Below, in pieces: positions 16,118-23,697 of a stretch of DNA of 64,000 bases (within the stretch, counting starts at the first letter, position 1; every line of letters begins with the position of its first letter). The DNA comes from Scybalousia_A sp963540815 (GTDB lineage: Bacteria > Bacteroidota > Bacteroidia > Bacteroidales > P3). Below the pieces are notes generated by a model, which was given only the letters and a program-made list of their open reading frames with translations, searched no databases and had not been told where the DNA came from. The stretch is from positions 81,705 through 145,704 of the forward strand of contig CAUTQY010000003.1 in NCBI GenBank assembly GCA_963540815.1, given 5' to 3'. Both the position numbers and the translations under genes were made by a program.

Positions 16118-18277
16118 ATGGAAAATATGAATAATAACACGGCAAACAATAAATATCCGAATTTGGAACGTTTTGCCATTAATCTTATAGATAAGGCTAA
16201 AAATAATAAATTGGACCCTGTTATAGGTAGGGACGAAGAAATACGAAGGGTTTTGCAAATTCTTTCGCGTAGAACAAAAAATAATCCTGTTCTTGTAGGA
16301 GAACCCGGTGTAGGTAAAACCGCAATAGCCGAGGGTTTGGCACAAAGAATATATCACAATGACGTGCCCGAGAATCTTAAAAACAAAAAAATATACTCCT
16401 TGGATATGGGCGCTTTGGTTGCAGGTGCCAAATACAAGGGAGAATTTGAGGAAAGATTGAAGGGTGTGGTAAATGATGTTATAAAATCTAATGGGGATGT
16501 AATACTCTTTATAGACGAAATACATACCCTTGTCGGAGCAGGAGGAGGAGAAGGAGCAATGGATGCGGCAAATATTCTAAAACCTGCCCTCGCACGCGGA
16601 GATTTGAGAGCCATAGGGGCAACTACTTTGGACGAGTATCAAAAATACTTTGAGAAAGACAAAGCTTTGGAAAGAAGATTTCAAATGGTTATGATAGACG
16701 AGCCCTCCGTAGAGGATACTATTTCCATACTTAGAGGTTTGAAAGAAAAATATGAAATACATCATCATGTAAGAATAAAGGATTCTGCCATTGTTGCCGC
16801 TGCCGAAATGTCCAACAGATACATAACCAACAGATTCTTGCCCGATAAAGCCATAGACTTGATAGACGAGGCTGCGGCAAAACTTAGAATGGAAATAGAT
16901 TCTTCCCCGGAGGAGTTGGATGAGACGGACAGAAAACTTCGCCAGTTGGAAATAGAACGTGTGGCTATCAAAAAAGAAAAAGACGAACAAAAAGTCGCAC
17001 AGCTAAGCAAGGAAATAGAGAATTTGAAAAAAGAAAAAGAAACCTTATCTACACAGTGGAAAAACGAGAAAGTACTTGTGGACGCTATTTCGGAAGAGGT
17101 AAAAAAAATAGAATCCTATAAAATTACGGCGGAAAGGGCGGAAAGAGACGGAGATTATGCCAAAGTCGCAGAGTTAAGGTATTCAAAAATTCCCATTGCC
17201 GAAAAAGATTTGAAAGATTATCAGGACAAATTGAAAAATCTTCAGAATGGAAACGCAATGATAACCGAAGAGGTGGACGAAAATCATATAGCAGAGGTTG
17301 TTTCGCGATGGACAGGCATTCCCGTAACGCGTATGATGACCTCGGAAAAGGAAAAATTACTACGGCTTGAAGATGAATTAAAAAAACGAGTTGTAGGACA
17401 AGACGAAGCTATAGAGGCTATTTCCAACGCAATAAGACGTTCACGTTCCGGGCTAAACGACCCTAAAAAGCCTATAGGTTCTTTTGCGTTCTTGGGTTCT
17501 ACCGGTGTGGGTAAGACGGAATTGGCAAGGGCTTTGGCAGAATTGTTGTTTGATGACGAAAATCTAATGATACGAATAGATATGTCTGAATACCAGGAGA
17601 GATATTCCGTATCTCGTTTGATAGGAGCGCCTCCGGGATATGTAGGATACGAAGAGGGCGGACAATTAACCGAAGCGGTAAGAAGAAAACCCTATTCCAT
17701 AGTTCTTTTGGACGAAATAGAAAAAGCCCATCCCGATGTATTCAATATATTGTTGCAAGTTTTGGAAGACGGCAGACTTACGGACGGTAAGGGTAGAGTA
17801 GTGGATTTCAAAAATACCATAATAATAATGACCTCTAACCTTGGCAGTGAGTATTTGCAAGAGGCTATTGGCAAGGGTAAGAAAGATTTTGACTCCTATT
17901 GGTCGGAAGCCGAAAAACAAGTTAGAGAATTGTTAAAAAAGAGTATAAGACCCGAATTTCTAAACCGTATAGATGAGATAGTTGTTTTCCGTCCTTTGTT
18001 TGCTGAACAAGTAAGAGAGATAGTTAAATTGCAAATGCAAAGATTACTTGACACTCTTAAAGAGAAGAAAATAAATTTGGAATATACCGCTGAGGCTTTG
18101 GACTATTTGGCTAACGAGGGTTATGACCCGCTTTTGGGAGCAAGACCGGTAAAAAGAGCAATTCAAAAACTTGTAACAAACAAATTGAGTATGCTTTTGA
18201 TAGACGGCAGACTTACGGAAAACACTACCATTGTAATGGACTGTGCGGACAATCAATTAATATTCAAATTAAAATAA
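16118..18277 (+). CDS. clpB: ClpB-type disaggregase lacking the N-terminal Clp_N domain
   Basis: A two-ring AAA+ unfoldase expected to rescue aggregated proteins with DnaK-DnaJ-GrpE. At 719 residues it is about 140 shorter than usual: translation starts just before AAA-1 (KLDPVIGRDEEIRRV), so the substrate-handling N-domain is missing. Walker A of AAA-1 is GEPGVGKT (about 61-68) and of AAA-2 GSTGVGKT (about 460). The pore loop KYKGEFEERL, the coiled-coil M-domain (about 300-420), the sensor-region SRWTGIPVTRMM and the second pore segment GAPPGYVGYEEGG are present. The M-domain marks it as ClpB rather than ClpC or ClpA. LptA-like, grpE and dnaJ follow on the same strand. Confidence 0.93.
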   Translation: MENMNNNTANNKYPNLERFAINLIDKAKNNKLDPVIGRDEEIRRVLQILSRRTKNNPVLVGEPGVGKTAIAEGLAQRIYHNDVPENLKNKKIYSLDMGALVAGAKYKGEFEERLKGVVNDVIKSNGDVILFIDEIHTLVGAGGGEGAMDAANILKPALARGDLRAIGATTLDEYQKYFEKDKALERRFQMVMIDEPSVEDTISILRGLKEKYEIHHHVRIKDSAIVAAAEMSNRYITNRFLPDKAIDLIDEAAAKLRMEIDSSPEELDETDRKLRQLEIERVAIKKEKDEQKVAQLSKEIENLKKEKETLSTQWKNEKVLVDAISEEVKKIESYKITAERAERDGDYAKVAELRYSKIPIAEKDLKDYQDKLKNLQNGNAMITEEVDENHIAEVVSRWTGIPVTRMMTSEKEKLLRLEDELKKRVVGQDEAIEAISNAIRRSRSGLNDPKKPIGSFAFLGSTGVGKTELARALAELLFDDENLMIRIDMSEYQERYSVSRLIGAPPGYVGYEEGGQLTEAVRRKPYSIVLLDEIEKAHPDVFNILLQVLEDGRLTDGKGRVVDFKNTIIIMTSNLGSEYLQEAIGKGKKDFDSYWSEAEKQVRELLKKSIRPEFLNRIDEIVVFRPLFAEQVREIVKLQMQRLLDTLKEKKINLEYTAEALDYLANEGYDPLLGARPVKRAIQKLVTNKLSMLLIDGRLTENTTIVMDCADNQLIFKLK

Positions 18278-18301
18278 AATTTGTATTACAAATTTAATTT
18301 A

Positions 18302-18343
18302 ACAAAGAGGAGAGAGTATATTCTCTTCTCTTTGTGTTTGTTA
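18302..18343 (+). terminator. Terminator after clpB
   Basis: ACAAAGAGGAGAGAG pairs with CTCTTCTCTTTGT with one bulge, and GTTTGTTATTTC follows. It separates clpB from the LptA-like gene. Confidence 0.7.
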
Positions 18344-18377
18344 TTTCAAAGATATTCCCAAGTTTGCAAATATTTTG

Positions 18378-18385
18378 TACTTTTG
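18378..18385 (+). promoter_or_regulatory. -7 box of the LptA-like gene
   Basis: TACTTTTG fits TAnnTTTG and lies 18 bases before the ATG. A convincing -33 element at normal spacing was not found. Confidence 0.5.
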
Positions 18386-18403
18386 CCGTATTAAAATCAA
18401 CTT

Positions 18404-20005
18404 ATGAGAGCAAGTGAAGCCCAAGTAGTTTTTTTATTCTTTTTGCTATTAATATTTAATTTTGTCGTCTTGGGGCAAAAACAAATAGATTATAGTTCCA
18501 AAGTCGGTTATATTCGTCCCGAAAATCCGGACGATATGACTCTTGTCGGCAATGTGATATTTGTCCATGATAGTATAACAATGTATTGTGATTCCGCTAT
18601 TTATAATCAAAAAGAGAACTATTTTTCCGCTTTTAATAATATAGTTATGGTACAAAATACCACTCGTCTTACGGGGGAAGAGTTGCATTATTACGGAAAT
18701 GAAAGAATGGGGCATTTGACTGGTAAGGAAGTTATTTTGGAGGATAAACAAGTTACTATGCAAACCGATTATTTGCTTTTGGATAGAAACGATAATACCG
18801 TTCGTTATATAACCGGTGCCGATATTTGGGACGAAGAAAATACTTTGAAAAGCAAGGAGGGTATATATTACATAGACGATAATACTTTTGATTTCTATTA
18901 TTCTGTGGTAGTAACCTCACCCGATGCAACAATATATACGGATTCGCTTCATTATAATAGCAAGACGGATGAAGCCGATTTTATGGGACCAACGGAAATT
19001 ATTACTGAGGACAGCACAAGGGTTCTACTCTCTAAGGGAACGTACAATACGGAGACACAGGAGGTTTTTTCTACCAATCGTCCTCAAATTTTTGACAAAG
19101 ACCGATTTTTTACGGCAGACACCGTTTATTATCACAAACAAAACAAGGAAGGTTATGCCTATGGTAATCTTTTTATGCAGGATACTACCAATGAAATGAT
19201 AGTTACATGCGATAGTGCCGTTTTAAATACCGTTGATACCTTATCTGTTGCAATTCTTACGGGTAAAGTGCTTTGTAAACAGATAGACAAACAGGATACG
19301 CTTTATTTTCATTCCGATACTATAAGAATGGAAATGGATACCAACTATAAGGTTTATGACCTTTACGGTTATCCTTATTGCAAATTTTTCAGAGAAGATT
19401 TTCAAGGAGCGAGTCAATGGTGTCACTACAAGGTAGAGGATTCTATTCTAACAATGCTTTATTATCCGATGATTTGGGCAGAAAATTCTCAACTTTCCGC
19501 CGATACGATAATAATGGAGACAAACTCCAAGGGTATTAAAAAAATATATATGTTTCCCAATCCGATGATAGTACAAAACTCAGACACCCTTTCTTCAGAG
19601 TTTTTTAATCAGGTGATAGGTAAACATCTTACCGGTTGGTTCGAAAAAAATAGTATAAAATACGCTGAAATTGTCGGTAATACGGAAATAGTCTATTACT
19701 TGTGGGAAGAGAAAAAAGCAAAACAAAACGATTCCTCTCACGCTGATAGCAACGACACGCTAAACAAAAATATAACCGATAGAACAAAAAAACTCTTGGG
19801 AGTAAACATAGGTAAGGCACGTCAGTTGAATCTCTATTTTTCAAAAGGCGAAATAAACAAAATGACCGCCTTGGATAACCCTTCTTTTTATATGGACGAT
19901 GAGGAAAAACTTTCTTTGGAAATCAAAAGGTTAAAAGGTTTTGTATGGAAAATAGAAGACAAACCTTTGAAACCTACGGATGTTTTTATAAAAAGAAAAA
20001 TATAA
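18404..20005 (+). CDS. OstA/LptA-like LPS transport protein
   Basis: A 533-residue exported protein with repeated beta-jellyroll strands of the OstA/LptA type, expected to help carry LPS across the periplasm. A signal peptide with cleavage before Gln (VVLGQKQ) precedes repeats such as TLVGNVIFVHDSITMYCDSA and LTGKVLCKQ. The pattern 'value of H/D-S-I-x-M-x-C-D-S-A' recurs as in the Bacteroidota OstA-like family, which is much longer than E. coli LptA (about 185). The C-terminal part is charged and lacks a barrel, so it is not LptD. Other LPS genes (lpxK, kdsD, PbgA-like) lie elsewhere in the window. Confidence 0.82.
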   Translation: MRASEAQVVFLFFLLLIFNFVVLGQKQIDYSSKVGYIRPENPDDMTLVGNVIFVHDSITMYCDSAIYNQKENYFSAFNNIVMVQNTTRLTGEELHYYGNERMGHLTGKEVILEDKQVTMQTDYLLLDRNDNTVRYITGADIWDEENTLKSKEGIYYIDDNTFDFYYSVVVTSPDATIYTDSLHYNSKTDEADFMGPTEIITEDSTRVLLSKGTYNTETQEVFSTNRPQIFDKDRFFTADTVYYHKQNKEGYAYGNLFMQDTTNEMIVTCDSAVLNTVDTLSVAILTGKVLCKQIDKQDTLYFHSDTIRMEMDTNYKVYDLYGYPYCKFFREDFQGASQWCHYKVEDSILTMLYYPMIWAENSQLSADTIIMETNSKGIKKIYMFPNPMIVQNSDTLSSEFFNQVIGKHLTGWFEKNSIKYAEIVGNTEIVYYLWEEKKAKQNDSSHADSNDTLNKNITDRTKKLLGVNIGKARQLNLYFSKGEINKMTALDNPSFYMDDEEKLSLEIKRLKGFVWKIEDKPLKPTDVFIKRKI

Positions 20006-20045
20006 TCATAACTACCTAAACAAGAGAATACACATTTGTTATATG

Positions 20046-20058
20046 TGACATTTTGTCA
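20046..20058. promoter_or_regulatory. Palindrome TGACA-TTT-TGTCA upstream of grpE
   Basis: A perfect 5-bp inverted repeat 29 bases before the grpE ATG. It resembles the TGAC-N5-GTCA palindrome upstream of clpB in sequence and in the following GT. It may be an operator or part of a promoter for chaperone genes. Confidence 0.45.
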
Positions 20059-20087
20059 GTAAAAATATAAAGGAATAAATTTTGTAT

Positions 20088-20696
20088 ATGATGTTTAAAC
20101 TAAAAAAACGCGATAAAATGGAAGAGAAAGAGGTAAAAGAGCAGGAAGAACAGATGCAAAAACAAGAACAAGATACTCAAGAACAAGATACTCAAGAACA
20201 AATCAATGATATTTTAGAGAAGGAAGAACAAGAGGAGGAAAAGGAATTAAATTCTTTGGGAGAGAAGCTTGTGGAGATAAACGATAGGTATTTGAGATTG
20301 TATTCGGAGTTTGAAAATTATAGAAAACGTACCAATAAAGAGCGTTTGGAAATTATTGAAAATGCCTCCGAAGGTCTTATTAAGGAGATACTTCCCATTA
20401 TAGACGATTTTGAAAGGGCTTTGCAAAATATGGAGAATCAGACGGAGGAAACAATAAAAAATACACAAGAGGGTATGAATCTCATTTACAAAAAACTTGT
20501 TTCCGCTTTGGAGAAAAAAGGACTTAAGCCTATAAATGCCAAGGGTGAAAAGTTTGACGAAAATCTACACGAAGCCGTTTCTCAAATTCCTGCTCAAAAT
20601 CAAGAGGATAAAGGCAAAGTTTTTGAAGAGGTACAAAAGGGTTATTATTTGAATAATAAGGTAATACGATATTCAAAGGTGGTGGTAAGCGTATAA
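20088..20696 (+). CDS. grpE: Nucleotide exchange factor GrpE
   Basis: Releases ADP from DnaK in the chaperone cycle. The 202-residue protein has a very acidic, Gln/Glu-rich N-terminal tail (about 10-55), a long coiled coil and the conserved head: YSEFENYRKRTNKER, LLPIIDDFERAL-like LPIIDDFERALQN, and FDENLHEAVS. ATG codons at 20088, 20091 and 20118 are all possible; the first is used. The tail contains a short in-frame duplication of QEQDT encoded by a perfect tandem repeat at about 20163-20200. dnaJ begins 17 bases downstream, but dnaK is not in the window. Confidence 0.95.
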   Translation: MMFKLKKRDKMEEKEVKEQEEQMQKQEQDTQEQDTQEQINDILEKEEQEEEKELNSLGEKLVEINDRYLRLYSEFENYRKRTNKERLEIIENASEGLIKEILPIIDDFERALQNMENQTEETIKNTQEGMNLIYKKLVSALEKKGLKPINAKGEKFDENLHEAVSQIPAQNQEDKGKVFEEVQKGYYLNNKVIRYSKVVVSV

Positions 20697-20702
20697 TTAT
20701 TT

Positions 20703-20708
20703 AGGAGG
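20703..20708 (+). promoter_or_regulatory. Shine-Dalgarno site of dnaJ
   Basis: AGGAGG lies five bases before the dnaJ ATG. Such a clear ribosome-binding site is uncommon in this window, where most starts have only A/T-rich leaders. Confidence 0.7.
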
Positions 20709-20713
20709 TTGTT

Positions 20714-21889
20714 ATGGCAAAAAGAGATTATTATGAGGTTTTGGGGGTAAATAAGACTGCAAACGAAGAAGAGATAAAGAAAGCCTATAGAAAACTTGCA
20801 TTGAAATACCATCCGGATAGAAATCCCGGAGATAAGGACGCCGAGGAAAAATTCAAAGAAGCCGCAGAAGCTTATAGTGTACTTTCAGACAAGGATAAGA
20901 GGGCAAGATACGACCAATTCGGAGAAGCCGGCTTGGGTGACGGTGCAGGTTTCGGCGCGGGAGGAATAAACATGGATGATATTTTCTCTATGTTTGGCGA
21001 TGTTTTCAGAGATAGTGGTTTCGGAGGTTTTAGTGGCTTTGGAGGTTTCGGCGGTTTCGGAGATAGACAAAGAACGGGGGCAAACAGAAGAACAAACAGA
21101 GGCTCTTCCCTTAGGGTAAAAATGAAACTTACTTTGGAGGAAATAGATAAAGGAGTCAAAAAGAAAATCAAAGTAAACAAATACATTCCGTGTGAGGATT
21201 GCGAAGGTTCGGGCGCCAAACCCGGCAGCAAAATGGAAAACTGCTCGCGTTGTCATGGTACGGGAATTATTACCCAAATTCGTAATACTATGCTTGGGCA
21301 AATTCAGACGCAGAGTGTTTGTCCGGACTGCGGAGGAGAGGGAAGGGTAATAAAAGACAAATGCCCTCATTGTCACGGAGAAGGGATAGTAAGAGGCGAA
21401 GAGGTAATAGAGGTAAATATTCCTGCGGGGGTAAGTGACGGAATGCAAATATCTTTCTCCGGCAAAGGTAACGCCGGTATGAGAAGAGGAATAGCCGGCG
21501 ATTTGATAGTATCAATAGAAGAGTTGCCTCACGAAAGTTTTGAAAGAGACGGTAATAATCTCTGTTTGCAAACCTACATTACCTTTTCCCAAGCTGTTTT
21601 GGGTACGAGTGTGGAAGTACCTACTCTTAACGGAAAGGTAAAATTTAAGATAGAGCAAGGCATGCAGAGTGGCAAGATTTACAGACTTAGAGGTAAGGGT
21701 TTGCCGGAGGTTAACAACCCTTATTCAAGGGGTGATTTGTTGGTAAGAGTTGATGTTTGGGTACCGAAAGTCACAGATAAGGAACAAAAAGCCTTGTTGG
21801 AAAAATTGGAAGCAATAGATAGTTTTAAACCAAATCCGTCCAAGAAGGAAAAAAGTTTTTTTGATAAAATGAAGGATATGTTTTCCTAA
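20714..21889 (+). CDS. dnaJ: Chaperone protein DnaJ
   Basis: Delivers unfolded substrates to DnaK and stimulates its ATPase. The 391-residue protein has the J domain (1-70) with the HPD motif in KYHPDRNPG, a Gly/Phe-rich linker (about 75-120), four zinc-binding repeats (CEDCEGSG, CSRCHGTG, CPDCGGEG, CPHCHGEG) and the C-terminal substrate domain, so it is a full type I DnaJ. It follows grpE closely and ends at a very strong terminator. The absence of dnaK is notable but common in Bacteroidota. Confidence 0.97.
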   Translation: MAKRDYYEVLGVNKTANEEEIKKAYRKLALKYHPDRNPGDKDAEEKFKEAAEAYSVLSDKDKRARYDQFGEAGLGDGAGFGAGGINMDDIFSMFGDVFRDSGFGGFSGFGGFGGFGDRQRTGANRRTNRGSSLRVKMKLTLEEIDKGVKKKIKVNKYIPCEDCEGSGAKPGSKMENCSRCHGTGIITQIRNTMLGQIQTQSVCPDCGGEGRVIKDKCPHCHGEGIVRGEEVIEVNIPAGVSDGMQISFSGKGNAGMRRGIAGDLIVSIEELPHESFERDGNNLCLQTYITFSQAVLGTSVEVPTLNGKVKFKIEQGMQSGKIYRLRGKGLPEVNNPYSRGDLLVRVDVWVPKVTDKEQKALLEKLEAIDSFKPNPSKKEKSFFDKMKDMFS

Positions 21890-21925
21890 TTTTTTGTAAA
21901 AATAAACGTATAAAGGTTTAATTTT

Positions 21926-21972
21926 ACGGGAAGTATGACGCAAAAGTTTGCGTCATACTTCCCGTTTTTTAT
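21926..21972 (+). terminator. Terminator after dnaJ
   Basis: A near-perfect 18-bp stem, ACGGGAAGTATGACGCAA with its complement TTGCGTCATACTTCCCGT, is followed by TTTTTATTT. It is the strongest terminator in the window. Confidence 0.95.
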
Positions 21973-22003
21973 TTCTTATTGACACACAAAAAATAAGAAG
22001 TTT

Positions 22004-22034
22004 TTTGATGTTTGAATAATAACTTATAATTTTG
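22004..22034 (+). promoter_or_regulatory. Promoter of the Fib_succ_major-like gene
   Basis: TAATTTTG at 22027-22034 matches TAnnTTTG, with TTTG at 22004-22007 exactly 19 bases upstream. Confidence 0.7.
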
Positions 22035-22059
22035 CATACCTATACAAATATAAAATAAT

Positions 22060-22803
22060 ATGTCTAAAATAATGATCATGTATAAAATACTTTCCGTCCT
22101 TATAATTTTTTTTGTGCAAAACGCCTTTTCCCAAAACTATGATGCGGGTTTTTCCAAACCTATAGTTACCGAAGAGGGTAAATTTGTTTATTATGAAACG
22201 GAGCAATTGCAGACAACACAAGGAGTTATCATTTTTTTGGATAGAAACCTTGGTGCCTTAAGCAATGATGTCTCCTCCTTAGACTCTTGGGGAGATTTAT
22301 ATCAGTGGGGTAGGGCAACGGACGGACACGAAAAACGTTTGTCTGATACAATAATGGTCTTATCTCCCAACTTTGTTACTACCACAAAGAGATTTATTAT
22401 AGACTATAAGCATGCCAATGATTGGACACTCTCTGTCAAGGATGATTTATGGAATGGAAATGAAAAAATAAACAACCCTTGTCCTTGCGGTTATAGATTG
22501 CCAACAGAGAAAGAGTGGAGGGCTGTTTTGGAGCTGGGAGCAGAAATAAAATCAACTAATGAAGGTGGTTATTATCTTAGTATAGCAGACGGAAAACTTA
22601 AACTTCCTTGCGCAGGTTTGAGAAATGCTTATTCGGGCGATATACAATATCAAGGAATGCGAGGTTATTATTGGGGAGAGGATGCCAAAGCACATAGTCT
22701 TTCTTCTTGTATGGATTTCAATAAAACGGAAATAACAACCAATGTAACCATATACGGATACCGAGCCTTTGGTCGTAGCGTTAGATGTATCAAAGACAAA
22801 TAA
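22060..22803 (+). CDS. Secreted protein with Fibrobacter major paralogous (TIGR02145-like) domain
   Basis: A 247-residue exported protein of unknown function. A signal peptide ends before Gln (NAFSQ). The rest matches the Fib_succ_major pattern: FLDRNLGALSND, WGDLYQWGRATDG, CPCGYRLPTEKEWRAV, LKLPCAGLRN and YRAFGRSVRC, with two Cys pairs that could form disulfides. The ATG at 22060 gives an 8-residue longer leader than the alternative at 22078. No T9SS sorting domain or lipobox is present, so its final location is unclear. It stands alone between the dnaJ terminator and a repeat. Confidence 0.75.
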   Translation: MSKIMIMYKILSVLIIFFVQNAFSQNYDAGFSKPIVTEEGKFVYYETEQLQTTQGVIIFLDRNLGALSNDVSSLDSWGDLYQWGRATDGHEKRLSDTIMVLSPNFVTTTKRFIIDYKHANDWTLSVKDDLWNGNEKINNPCPCGYRLPTEKEWRAVLELGAEIKSTNEGGYYLSIADGKLKLPCAGLRNAYSGDIQYQGMRGYYWGEDAKAHSLSSCMDFNKTEITTNVTIYGYRAFGRSVRCIKDK

Positions 22804-22892
22804 TAGTTTGTTCTATTTTTTACGTTATTCTAACATAATTTTCATAAATATTTAACTCCGTTATAAATAGCACTCTGGCAATTAACCCCGTT

Positions 22893-23202
22893 CGTCATTG
22901 CGAGCGAAAAGCAAAGCAATCCATTCTTTATAGAAAAATTGCCAAAGGGCTTGTGGATTCTGCCAAAGGCCGTTTCAATGATGAAAAAACATAGTTTTTC
23001 CGGCAAAAAAACATAGTTTTTTGACTCAAAAAACTATGTTTTTTTGATAACGAATCGCCGTTTGGCAGAATCCAAACAAAGAAAGGCAATTTTTTTACAC
23101 GGTATGGCAATATATAAGGTGGTATGGACTGACACGTTTTTTACAAAGTCTCGCAATGACACATTATTTTATGGATTGCTTTGCCTTTCGCTCGCAATGA
23201 CG
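22893..23202. repeat. REP-like palindrome with a MITE-like element inserted in its loop
   Basis: The outer arms CGTCATTGCGAGCGAAAAGC (22893-22912) and its complement (ending at 23202) match over about 32 bases with one difference, including AAAGCAATCCAT. Between them lies the element at 22953-23077. Copies of the outer palindrome without the insert (2823-2905, 55448-55531) are only about 84 bases, so this one looks interrupted. Confidence 0.85.
22953..23077. repeat. MITE-like element, copy B (inverted relative to copy A)
   Basis: Terminal inverted repeats GATTCTGCCAAAGGC and GCCGTTTGGCAGAATC enclose AACATAGTTTTT words and the hairpin AAAACATAGTTTTTT-GACTC-AAAAAACTATGTTTT. It is the inverted counterpart of the element at 12293-12413. 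No transposase is encoded. Confidence 0.85.
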
Positions 23203-23436
23203 GTAATGTATAATACTTGCTACATAGACTGACTACTAAGTATAAATTTGTGATATTTATGTGTCAAAATAGAATAACTTTCTTGCGAAAATCCATATTC
23301 CGATTTATGTGATAAAACGAGAGGTTATAAGTAAAAAAAATACTAAACTTTAAGGATTACAAGATTAAGGTTTATGGGAAATAGTTATGCTTGAAACAAA
23401 AAAAACTCACCCTCCCAGGCAAGTTAAATTTATTAA

Positions 23437-23467
23437 CCAAAAACATAAATTAGGTCACGAGAACCTA
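23437..23467 (-). terminator. Terminator of tRNA-Met
   Basis: On the minus strand TTAGGT and ACCTAA form a 6-bp stem with a 7-base loop immediately after the tRNA, followed by TTTATGTTTTT. Confidence 0.65.
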
Positions 23468-23471
23468 ATTG

Positions 23472-23545
23472 TAGCGGAGACGAGAATTGAACTCGTGACC
23501 TCCGGGTTATGAATCCGACGCTCTAACCAACTGAGCTACCCCGCC
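23472..23545 (-). tRNA. tRNA-Met (CAT)
   Basis: A 74-base cloverleaf: acceptor GGCGGGG pairs with CTCCGCT (two G-U pairs), the D arm contains AGCTCAGTTGGTTAGAGC, the anticodon stem-loop shows TTCATAA with CAT at 23509-23511, and the T arm is ACGAG-TTCAATT-CTCGT. The discriminator is A and CCA is not encoded. The sequence resembles elongator tRNA-Met; tRNA-Ile with a lysidine-modified CAU anticodon cannot be fully excluded by eye. Confidence 0.93.
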
Positions 23546-23602
23546 AAAAATCAAACAATAACCAAACCCATACGGAACTATACCCTGTATTTTTCGGTTT
23601 TG

Positions 23603-23633
23603 CAAAATTATAAAAACTTTCCTGCTGTGCAAA
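23603..23633 (-). promoter_or_regulatory. Promoter of tRNA-Met
   Basis: On the minus strand TTTG (23630-23633) and TAATTTTG (23603-23610) are separated by exactly 19 bases, a textbook Bacteroidota primary promoter. Confidence 0.75.
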
Positions 23634-23697
23634 AAAGTTTTTATAATTTTTTGATGTTTTTTTAATTATATTCTATAATATATTTATTATTAGAGTA

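Larger units (their letters stand above)
22804..23436. other. Gene-free stretch with composite repeat
   Basis: About 630 bases without a supported gene. It holds the nested palindromic element at 22893-23202. The remaining A/T-rich sequence to tRNA-Met shows nothing recognisable; open frames crossing the repeat have no protein-family features. Confidence 0.6.

Noticed and set aside
22928..23110. Open frame of 60 codons on the minus strand over the composite repeat
   Set aside because: It reads through the MITE-like hairpin and has Lys/Ser/Phe runs from AAAACATAG words; no homolog pattern.
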